Shown piece after piece: positions 58,176 through 64,000 of a stretch of DNA of 64,000 nucleotides; positions within the stretch are counted from its first letter, which is position 1; each line of letters starts with the position of its first letter. Source of the stretch: Streptomyces sp. NRRL S-244. GTDB lineage: Bacteria > Actinomycetota > Actinomycetes > Streptomycetales > Streptomycetaceae. The stretch lies in assembly GCF_000717915.1 (NCBI RefSeq), contig NZ_JOCX01000009.1, positions 175,816 to 239,815 of the forward strand. The letters are read 5' to 3'. Position numbers and translations under genes: made by a program. The notes below the pieces were generated by a model that saw nothing but the letters and a program-made list of their open reading frames with translations, made no database searches and was not told the origin of the DNA.

Positions 58176-59696
58176 ATGGACGACACGACGACCGAGAAGC
58201 ACTCGATACCGGCCGGCACCGGAACCGGGAACGGGCTCGGGAACGGAACCGGCAGCGGGTCCGGAAGCGGGCTCGGGAACGGCAGCGGGTCCGGGCTCGG
58301 GAACGGGTTCGGGAACGGGCTCGGCGTCGACACCGGGTACGGCCCCGGCACCAGCACCGGGCCCGGCGACGAGCCCGCCGTCCGGGCCGGAGCCGGCGTC
58401 GACGCCGTGGCCGGCGCGGCCCGAGTCACAGGCGCGGCCCGAGTCGCGGGCGGGGCGGCAGCCGCGGCCGGAATCGCGGCGCGCCTCGGGCGCGGCCCCG
58501 GGGCCGCGAGCGGCCGCGATCCCGGCGGGACGCTCGGGGGGCGGGCCCCGGTCGCCGCCGGGCTCTGGGGCCGGGCCGAGCAGCAGGACTTCCGCAGCCG
58601 CGTCCGCGGCGCGCTCCTCGGCTGCGCCGTCGGCGACGCCCTCGGGGCCCCCGCGGCCGGGCTCTCCCTCGACGGCATCCACGAAGCCCACGGCCCGCAG
58701 GGCCTGACCGGGCCCGCCCCCGGCCCGTACGGGCCCCCCGGCACGGTCACCGCCGCCACCCAGCTCACCCTGTTCACCGTCGACGGGCTGATCCGCGCCC
58801 ACGTACGCCGGGACACCGGCGCCTGGCACCCGCCGACCGACATCCACCGCGCGTACCTGCGCTGGGCCGCCACCCAGCACGACTGGGGCCCCGACGAGCG
58901 CCGCAAGGACAACGGCTGGCTCGCCCGGCAGGAGTGGCTCTACGTCCGCCGCGGCCCCGACCGCGCCTGCCTGACCGGCTTCGCCGACGACGTACTCGGC
59001 ACCCTCGACCAGCCGAAGAACCCCACCGCCCGCGACGCGGCCGCCGCCGCCCGCTCCGCCCCCTTCGGCCTGCTGGTCGGCTGGGAGCCCGGGCTGGTCC
59101 TCCAGCTCTCCACCGAGTGCGCGGCGCAGAGCCACGGCCACCCCACCGCGTACCTCACCGCCGGCGCCTTCGCCGTCATCGTCCACGGCCTGACCCGCGG
59201 CGACTCCCTCGACGCGGCCGTCCAGCACGCCCTCGGCCTGCTCGGCGCCCGCCCGGGCCACCAGATCGTCACCGACGCCCTCCAGCGAGCGCTCGCGGCC
59301 GTCCCGCAGGGCCCGCCCTCCCCCGACTCGGTCGCCGCCCTCGCCCTTGCCCCGGGCGGGGGCGAGGGGGACGACAACGGCCACTCCGCCGAGCGGGCCC
59401 TCGCCGTCGCCGTCTACTGCGCGCTCGTCGCCGAAGACGTCCCGCACGGCCTGCGCCTCGCCGTCAACCACGGCGGCGACTCCACCGCCGCCGGCGCCCT
59501 CTGCGGAGCCCTGCTCGGCGCCCTGCACGGCGAGACCGCCCTCCCGGGCGGCTGGCTCGCCGACCTCGAAGGCCGGGCCGCCCTGCTGGAACTCGCCGAC
59601 GACTTCGCCCTCGAAATGACCCAGGGCCCCTCCCTGCACGGCCCGAAGGCCTCCTCCCCCGGCTGGCTGACCCGCTATCCCGTCGGCAGCGGCTGA
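58176..59696 (+). CDS. ADP-ribosylglycohydrolase-like protein, probably inactive
   Basis: A 506-residue protein with an N-terminal low-complexity Gly/Asn/Ser region (GTGNGLGNGTGSGSGSG, to about residue 60), an Ala/Gly/Arg-rich linker, and an ADP-ribosylglycohydrolase fold from about residue 135 (VRGALLGCAVGDALGAPAAG to HGETALPGGWLA). The family's metal-binding aspartates are not in place: the usual TDDT motif reads GTVTAATQLTLF, and the usual GGDxDT reads NHGGDSTAAGAL. So hydrolysis is doubtful and it may be a binding protein. ATG at 58176 follows AGGGGGA. Divergent from the phosphatase gene. Confidence 0.85.
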   Translation: MDDTTTEKHSIPAGTGTGNGLGNGTGSGSGSGLGNGSGSGLGNGFGNGLGVDTGYGPGTSTGPGDEPAVRAGAGVDAVAGAARVTGAARVAGGAAAAAGIAARLGRGPGAASGRDPGGTLGGRAPVAAGLWGRAEQQDFRSRVRGALLGCAVGDALGAPAAGLSLDGIHEAHGPQGLTGPAPGPYGPPGTVTAATQLTLFTVDGLIRAHVRRDTGAWHPPTDIHRAYLRWAATQHDWGPDERRKDNGWLARQEWLYVRRGPDRACLTGFADDVLGTLDQPKNPTARDAAAAARSAPFGLLVGWEPGLVLQLSTECAAQSHGHPTAYLTAGAFAVIVHGLTRGDSLDAAVQHALGLLGARPGHQIVTDALQRALAAVPQGPPSPDSVAALALAPGGGEGDDNGHSAERALAVAVYCALVAEDVPHGLRLAVNHGGDSTAAGALCGALLGALHGETALPGGWLADLEGRAALLELADDFALEMTQGPSLHGPKASSPGWLTRYPVGSG

Positions 59697-59769
59697 CGCC
59701 CCCTCAACAATCCGACGCGCAGGCCGTAGCGTGGCCCTCCATCGAAGAGCCACGGAGGTGCCCCCAGCC

Positions 59770-60630
59770 ATGCGGATCGCCACGACCATCTTCCTGACGG
59801 ACCACACCATCTCCCCCGTCCGCCTCGCCCGCGCCCTCGAGGAGCGCGGATTCGCCGGGCTCTACCTCCCCGAGCACACGCACATCCCGGTCGGCCGCGA
59901 CACCGCCGCGCCCATGGGCGGCGAGCTCCCCGAGATGTACGGACGCACCCTCGACCCCTTCGTCGCCCTCGGCCAGGCCGCCGCCGTCACCGAGCGGCTC
60001 TCCATCGGCACCGGCATCACCCTCGTCACCCAGCACGACCCCATCGCCCTCGCGAAGCAGATCGCCACACTGGACCACCTCTCCGGCGGCCGCTTCACCC
60101 TCGGGATCGGCTACGGCTGGAACGTCGAGGAAGCCGCCGACCACGGCGTCGAGTGGCGCACCCGCCGCGAGCTGGTCCGGGACCGGATGGCCCTGATGCG
60201 CGCCCTGTGGGCCCCGGAACCCACCGCGTACGTCGGCGAGTTCTCCTCCGTACAGCCCAGCATGGCCCACCCCAAGCCGGTCCTGCCCCCGCGCGAGCTC
60301 GGCCCCGGCCACCTCCTCCACGGCCCCCGCACCCTGATCGGCGGCTCGGCCGGCCCGAAGCTCTTCTCGGCCATCGCCGACCACGCCGACGGCTGGCTCC
60401 CCATCGGCGGGGGCGGCCTCACCGAATCCCTGCCGGTGCTGCGCCAGGTCTGGGAGACCGCGGGCCGCGACCCGAAGACCCTCCAGGTGGTCCCGTACGC
60501 GGTCCACCCGAACCCGGGCAAGCTCGCCCACTACGCGGACCTCGGCATCGAGGAGGTCGTCGTCCAGCTCCCGCCGGCCCAAGAGCCCGAGATCCTCCGC
60601 GTCCTGGACGACCTGGCGCAGTACCTCTAA
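59770..60630 (+). CDS. LLM-class F420-dependent oxidoreductase
   Basis: A 286-residue luciferase-like monooxygenase family enzyme. The N-terminus MRIATTIFLTDHTISPVRLA, YLPEHTHIPVGRDTAAPM, and SIGTGITLVTQHDPIALAKQ with LDHLSGGRFTLGIGYGWNVE are typical of F420-type LLM oxidoreductases. Good GGAGGTG precedes the ATG at 59770; the frame upstream is not coding. Substrate unknown. Together with fbiC it indicates F420 metabolism in this neighbourhood, although the two are separated by unrelated genes. Confidence 0.9.
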   Translation: MRIATTIFLTDHTISPVRLARALEERGFAGLYLPEHTHIPVGRDTAAPMGGELPEMYGRTLDPFVALGQAAAVTERLSIGTGITLVTQHDPIALAKQIATLDHLSGGRFTLGIGYGWNVEEAADHGVEWRTRRELVRDRMALMRALWAPEPTAYVGEFSSVQPSMAHPKPVLPPRELGPGHLLHGPRTLIGGSAGPKLFSAIADHADGWLPIGGGGLTESLPVLRQVWETAGRDPKTLQVVPYAVHPNPGKLAHYADLGIEEVVVQLPPAQEPEILRVLDDLAQYL

Positions 60631-60689
60631 TTCGTTCGACGCGGGCGCGCGGGCAGCCGGATGATGCCCCCGAAAGGGGGCTGATCCAC

Positions 60690-60938
60690 ATGCCGGGCCA
60701 GCAAAAACGCAAGCGGAGCAGAGAACGCGCCCACCGCCGGGCGGCGGCCGTACCGGGCCACTGGGAACCGCTGTTCTCGACGCAGGAGCACGCGGAGATG
60801 AAGGAGTACATCCACCGCCTCATCGCCGACGGCGAGGTCACCGACCCCGAGACCCTCCGGATCGACCAGTTCTGCGGCCGCCTCACCCACCCGACGTCCT
60901 ACCGGGTGAGCGTCTTCGTCCCGGAGGACCGCGCCTGA
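60690..60938 (+). CDS. Small conserved hypothetical protein, 82 aa
   Basis: A soluble protein with a basic N-terminus (MPGQQKRKRSRERAHRRAAA) then a compact domain HWEPLFSTQEHAEMKEYIHR, LIADGEVTDPETLRIDQFCG, ending SYRVSVFVPEDRA. AAAGGGGG precedes the ATG at 60690. No family name is assigned. It may be cotranscribed with the LLM oxidoreductase, 59 bases upstream. Confidence 0.75.
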   Translation: MPGQQKRKRSRERAHRRAAAVPGHWEPLFSTQEHAEMKEYIHRLIADGEVTDPETLRIDQFCGRLTHPTSYRVSVFVPEDRA

Positions 60939-60996
60939 ACGGCCGACGGGAGAGCGGGCCGGTTCGCGAACCCTGCCCAGGCGACGCGGCGCGCGC

Positions 60997-61333
60997 TCAG
61001 TCCGCGATGCGCCGAACGGGCTGCCCCGTGATGCGGGCGATGGTCTCGAAGTCCGCGTCTTGGTGCAGGACGGTCAGTTTGTGGTGCTGCGCGGTGACGG
61101 CGACGAGCAGGTCGACCGGACTCGCGGGCCACGAAGTACGGAAAGGTCTCCCGAAGCAGACCATCGGCCTCGTAGCAGGCCGGACGCCCTCCGACGGCAC
61201 ACAGGGACTCCTGGCGAACCGGTTCGCACAGCCCCACGACTCCGGAAGTGACCAGCTCGTCCCATGCGGGAGCGGCCTGCCGGCGGTAGAAACGGATGAG
61301 CACGCTCGTGTCGATCAGGTAGTTCTCGCTCAC
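60997..61333 (-). pseudogene. Broken VapC-type PIN-domain toxin
   Basis: N-terminal part (MSENYLIDTSVLIRFYRRQA to ETFPYFVA) and C-terminal part (PVDLLVAVTAQHHKLTVLHQ, DADFETIARITGQPVRR) are in different frames. A join near 61121-61132 removes an estimated 25 residues compared with normal VapC (about 130-140 residues) and changes frame. The acidic PIN residues (D8, the Glu after residue 35, Asp of PVDLL, Asp of DADFE) remain in the fragments. The GTG start overlaps the stop of the antitoxin remnant. VapC toxins are site-specific RNases; this copy should be inactive. Confidence 0.75.
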
Positions 61334-61470
61334 GCGGCCGATCGCAGTCCCGGCGCATGCGCGTCGCCGCCAGCGCCGCCATCGATCGTCGAGAAGTCGA
61401 TCTCGCCGTCGACGACCATCTGCCTCATCCGCTCCACCGCAGCCGCTCTGCGGCGTCGATCGGCGATCCC
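61330..61470 (-). pseudogene. 5'-truncated VapB-type antitoxin remnant
   Basis: A frame ending in TGA that overlaps the vapC GTG. Its translation (GIADRRRRAAAVERMRQMVV, DGEIDFSTIDGG, ending GLRSAA) resembles the C-terminal part of VapB antitoxins, which neutralise the PIN domain. No start codon or DNA-binding N-terminal domain is present; the upstream sequence belongs to the HATPase gene, whose stop is at 61481. So the antitoxin has lost its 5' part. Confidence 0.6.
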
Positions 61471-61480
61471 AAAGAAGGTA

Positions 61481-61906
61481 TTACCGTCGGCCGAGCTCGG
61501 CCCAGACCGTTTTGCCGATCACACGGTCCGCGACCCCCCAGTCGGCGGCGACGGCATCGACGATCCGCAGGCCGTAGCCGCCCTCGGCCTGGTACGCGGG
61601 CGGCTGGAGCGCCGGCCGCCGCTCCCGGCGGGCGTCGGACACCTCGATGCGGAGCACGCCCCCGAGGAGCGTCAGTTTGAGCTCGAAGTCCCGGCCGGCG
61701 GCGTGCCCGTGGGTGACGGCGTTGGCGGTGAACTCGGCGACGATCCGCTCCGCGTCCTCGGAGAGCGGAGTGCGGTGCGGGATCCCCCAGTCGTGCAGCT
61801 CGACCATGGCGAGACACCGCGCGAGGCGGGCACCCCGCCGGGTGCTGCTGAAACGCTGCGTGAACACGCGTGCGAGGGTCTGGGCGGAGCCCGAGGGTGC
61901 GGTCAT
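61481..61906 (-). CDS. HATPase_c anti-sigma-factor-like ATP-binding protein
   Basis: A 141-residue stand-alone GHKL ATPase of the RsbW/SpoIIAB type. N-box ERIVAEFTANAVTHGHAAGR, G1 box LRIEVSDARRERRP, and G2-like GGYGLRIVDAVAADWGV near the C-terminus. Such proteins can act as anti-sigma kinases or in development. It is divergent from an XRE/DUF5753 gene, an arrangement seen repeatedly in Streptomyces. Confidence 0.88.
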   Translation of the reverse strand: MTAPSGSAQTLARVFTQRFSSTRRGARLARCLAMVELHDWGIPHRTPLSEDAERIVAEFTANAVTHGHAAGRDFELKLTLLGGVLRIEVSDARRERRPALQPPAYQAEGGYGLRIVDAVAADWGVADRVIGKTVWAELGRR

Positions 61907-62033
61907 GGGAGCAACATGCCGGGTGGGCGGGGCAGTTCCCAGAAAGTCGACCGCTACTTTTCATCTGTACGAGTTGACGCTCTGGACAGTAGTGGTCACC
62001 GCCCGTGAACCTGGCCTCCGGGAGGTGACCGCG

Positions 62034-62870
62034 ATGGCGAGCCATGAGGACAGCGGTGACGGCGAGGTCGAGTCGGACAGCGACCTGCGGAACTTCGGGG
62101 AAACCGTAAAGGCCTTCCGCAAACGCGCGGAACTCACACAGGAGCAACTGGCCGAGCGGGTCCGGTACTCGGTCCAGTACGTCGGCTCGGTCGAACAGGG
62201 CCGACGGCACCCGTCGGTGAAGTTCGTGAACCGATCGGAGGAGGCCCTGGACGCCTTCGGCGTCATCCGCATCGCCTCGAATCGACTGAATCGGAAGCGA
62301 GGTCTGGCGAAGTGGTTCAAGAGGTGGGCGGAGTTGGAACAGGAGGCGATCGCCCTCAATACGTACGAATGCCGCTCGGTTCCGGGGCTGTTACAGCCTG
62401 AGTCGTATGCGCGGGCACTGATAGGAGACGTTCTGCCGCTCCCCACCCCAGATGAGGTGGAGGCCCGCATCACGGCCCGCCTGGAGCGTCAGCAGATTCT
62501 CTACCGCACCCCGTACACGATCTTCAGTTTCATTCTCGACGAGATCGTGATCGAGCGACAGACCGGCGGACCGGAGGTGACGCGTCAGCTGATCGACCAC
62601 CTGGTGGAGTGCGCACGGCTACCGAACGTCGACCTGCAGATCATGCCGAGGGTGAGCCCCCACCACGCGGGGCTCGGTGGCCCCATTTGCCTCCTCGAAA
62701 CCGAAGACAACGAGTGGCTGGGCTACAGCGAGGGACAGCAGTCGGGAGTCATCATCTCCGACCTGAAAGACATCAGCCTCCTCCATCAGCGGTATGCCAA
62801 ACTTCGTATCCAGGCCCTCAATCCTGCTGACAGCGTGGGCCTGTTGATGCGAATGCGAGGATCCCTGTGA
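62034..62870 (+). CDS. XRE-family regulator with DUF5753
   Basis: A 278-residue regulator: an acidic N-terminal tail, helix-turn-helix (VKAFRKRAELTQEQLAERVR, YSVQYVGSVEQGRRHPSVKF, about 22-75), then DUF5753 (TYECRSVPGLLQPESYARAL, LPNVDLQIMPRVSPHHAGLG, SLLHQRYAKLRIQALNPADS). GGGAGGTGA lies well before the ATG at 62034, which fixes the start. It is translationally coupled to the DUF397 gene (GTGA overlap). With the divergent HATPase gene this makes the classical anti-sigma/XRE/DUF397 triad. Confidence 0.9.
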   Translation: MASHEDSGDGEVESDSDLRNFGETVKAFRKRAELTQEQLAERVRYSVQYVGSVEQGRRHPSVKFVNRSEEALDAFGVIRIASNRLNRKRGLAKWFKRWAELEQEAIALNTYECRSVPGLLQPESYARALIGDVLPLPTPDEVEARITARLERQQILYRTPYTIFSFILDEIVIERQTGGPEVTRQLIDHLVECARLPNVDLQIMPRVSPHHAGLGGPICLLETEDNEWLGYSEGQQSGVIISDLKDISLLHQRYAKLRIQALNPADSVGLLMRMRGSL

Positions 62871-63112
62871 ACAGCTCCCCGTTGCGATGGTTCAAGAGCA
62901 GCTACAGCGGAAGCCAGGGCGACGACTGCGTCGAGGTCGCCCTCTCCTGGCACAAGTCCACGTACAGCAGTGGCGACGGTGACAACTGCGTCGAGGTCGC
63001 CGCATGCGCCGACGCCGTCCACATCCGGGACTCGAAACTGACGGCGAGCCCGGAGCTGGCCGTGCACCCCGCGACCTGGACGGCTTTCCTGGGCGGGGTC
63101 ACCGGGGCCTGA
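62867..63112 (+). CDS. DUF397 protein with duplicated N-terminal half
   Basis: An 81-residue protein in which the DUF397 start motif occurs twice in tandem: WFKSSYSGSQGDDCVEVA then WHKSTYSSGDGDNCVEVA, followed by a single C-terminal half (VHIRDSKLTASPELAVHPAT, WTAFLGG). A normal DUF397 has one copy. The pattern fits fusion of two neighbouring DUF397 genes by deletion of the C-terminal half of the first. GTG start overlaps the stop of the XRE gene (GTGA), so the pair is coupled. Confidence 0.85.
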   Translation: MNSSPLRWFKSSYSGSQGDDCVEVALSWHKSTYSSGDGDNCVEVAACADAVHIRDSKLTASPELAVHPATWTAFLGGVTGA

Positions 63113-63141
63113 GCTCCGGCCAATCGGCATCAGAGGGAGTC

Positions 63142-63290
63142 CGGGGGTTTCCCGACAGTCCACTGTCCTTCCGTGTCGGGTCGGTCCGTCAAGGGCGCTC
63201 ACTTCGTTCGCGTCGCTTCGCGATGGCCTTCGGCCACCCTTGACCGACCGCCCCGCCCCGGAATGCCATAAGACTGTCGGGAAGCCCCCG
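63142..63290. repeat. Long-range inverted repeat
   Basis: A 19-base arm (CGGGGGTTTCCCGACAGTC, 63142-63160) recurs as its complement with one mismatch at 63272-63290. Within it a second pair (TCGGTCCGTCAAGGG, about 63181-63195, and CCCTTGACCGA, about 63237-63247) can form an inner stem. No coding sequence is evident between them. Confidence 0.75.
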
Positions 63291-63403
63291 AAGGAACGGT
63301 CAGGGGGACGGCCAAGCCCATGGCCACATCAGGGATGCTGACCTTGCCACCCGGCTCAGCCAACTCCCCAAAGGGCACCGACCCCCTTTTCCCGCACCCT
63401 GTC

Positions 63404-63898
63404 AGGCCAACCCCCACCAGACAGCGGCGAGATGCCCATCCCGCGCCCCCGGGCCCACAGACGCGTCAGATCGCTACGCGCTTCTCTTGGCTTGGCGTCC
63501 GGCGACCGTCTGGGGCTGGTCATAGGCCGCCCACGACCGGCGCAGAGGGCCCTCGGCCTGCGACAGCGGGCTGTTTGTCCCTTTTGGAAGCCAATCGAGG
63601 CCGACAAGAGGCCTTGCCGGAGTGGAAGGTTGAGAAATCCGGCATCAGACTCCCTCCCGCCTCCTTTTCGCCTCAAAGAGCGCCCAAACAGCCGCAGACG
63701 CCCGAGAACCCGCCCATGGACGTCGTCTGGCGGCTCCCAACGACGTGCAGGCGCCGGAAGACCGCTCACTTGCGGTGCGTGGGCGGCTTATGTCCAGCCC
63801 CAGACGGCCGTAGGACGCCATGCCGAGAGAAGCGCGTAGCGATCCGCTGCGAACTGGCGCGGGATGGGCATCTCGTCGCCGTCTGGTGCGGGTTGGCC
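63404..63898. repeat. Large imperfect inverted repeat in a gene-free region
   Basis: About 130 bases at 63404-63535 match the complement of 63776-63898 with scattered mismatches and small gaps; shared cores include GAGATGCCCATCCCGCGCC, ATCGCTACGCGCTTCTCT and CCGTCTGGGGCTGG. About 240 bases lie between. Both arms contain ATGCCCATCCCGCG, so each may once have been a start of the same gene. The whole end region 63113-64000 has no convincing gene: the open frames there are short, Arg-rich and unlike their neighbours. Confidence 0.7.
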
Positions 63899-64000
63899 CT
63901 TCCCGCGCCCCCGTCACCGGTCGGGCCTGGTGGTCCTGGGGAGGAGAAGTCCGGACAGGGAAGGATGGCCGCGCATCGCTGAGGGCCCCTCCCTGAACGT

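Noticed and set aside
63113..64000. A CRISPR array or a phage remnant in the repeat-rich right end.
   Set aside because: Repeats are inverted and only two per family, with no regular spacers and no cas or phage genes nearby.

Overview
The window reads as a stretch of a Streptomyces chromosome. The base composition is very GC-rich with strong third-position bias, and the gene content is diagnostic: chaplins, rodlins, a HrdD-type sigma factor with a SigR-type promoter, an LAxTG cell-wall anchor, XRE/DUF397 pairs, FbiC (coenzyme F420) and a class F sortase. No rRNA, CRISPR array, transposase or integrase is visible. There is one tRNA (Arg, CCT).

Layout. 1-5.1 kb: the 3' end of mscL, a small conserved protein, an LtrA membrane protein, a cytochrome P450, and three small Streptomyces-type proteins (DUF5949-like, a lipoprotein, a DUF6299-like secreted protein). 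5.1-9.1 kb: a PAS-GAF-PP2C-HATPase phosphatase between two small genes, then a flavin-dependent oxidoreductase. 9.2-23.5 kb: an exopolysaccharide locus. It holds an ATP-grasp enzyme, a secreted GH26-like glycosidase with a long Pro-rich tail, and a tightly overlapping minus-strand operon (secreted DUF3344 protein, glycosyltransferase, priming sugar-phosphate transferase, O-antigen-ligase-like polymerase, MurJ/MviN-type flippase, polysaccharide deacetylase, second glycosyltransferase, Wzz-like co-polymerase, FemAB/GNAT-like acyltransferase). 23.6-28.9 kb: an aerial-hypha surface-coat island with three short chaplins, one LAETG-anchored chaplin, two rodlins and two other small secreted proteins.

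28.5-40.7 kb: a VKOR protein, DUF6227 protein, an orphan 1-phosphofructokinase preceded by what looks like a shrunken fruR, two MFS exporters (one with a divergent WYL regulator, one downstream of a TetR gene with two matching operators), hrdD, a secreted M6-like metalloprotease, a RidA protein and an orphan xanthine-dehydrogenase FAD subunit. 40.7-44.4 kb: a frameshifted STAND/TPR ATPase with a matching glycine-rich motif at each end, tRNA-Arg, a class F sortase and a tiny ORF that looks like its collapsed substrate. 44.4-53 kb: a large membrane protein, a D,D-carboxypeptidase with a huge repeat-bearing cytoplasmic tail, a GPP34 protein and an XRE/DUF397 pair. 52.3-63.1 kb: a divergent pair sharing a palindromic operator, fbiC, a secreted tyrosine phosphatase, an ADP-ribosylglycohydrolase-like probable pseudoenzyme, an F420-type LLM oxidoreductase, a broken vapBC module, and a HATPase/XRE/double-DUF397 group. 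The last 0.9 kb has no convincing gene but carries two sizeable inverted repeats.

The most striking theme is a series of loci that look internally shortened or fused: fruR, the sortase substrate, both rodlin 3' ends, the STAND gene, vapC, vapB and the doubled DUF397; the xdh and fru operons also lack partners. Either this lineage accumulates small deletions in accessory genes, or the sequence contains hidden assembly joins. Checking raw reads across these junctions is the most valuable next step. The most biologically interesting locus is the STAND gene at 40.7-42.7 kb, whose twin motifs resemble paired amyloid-signalling NLR/effector modules.
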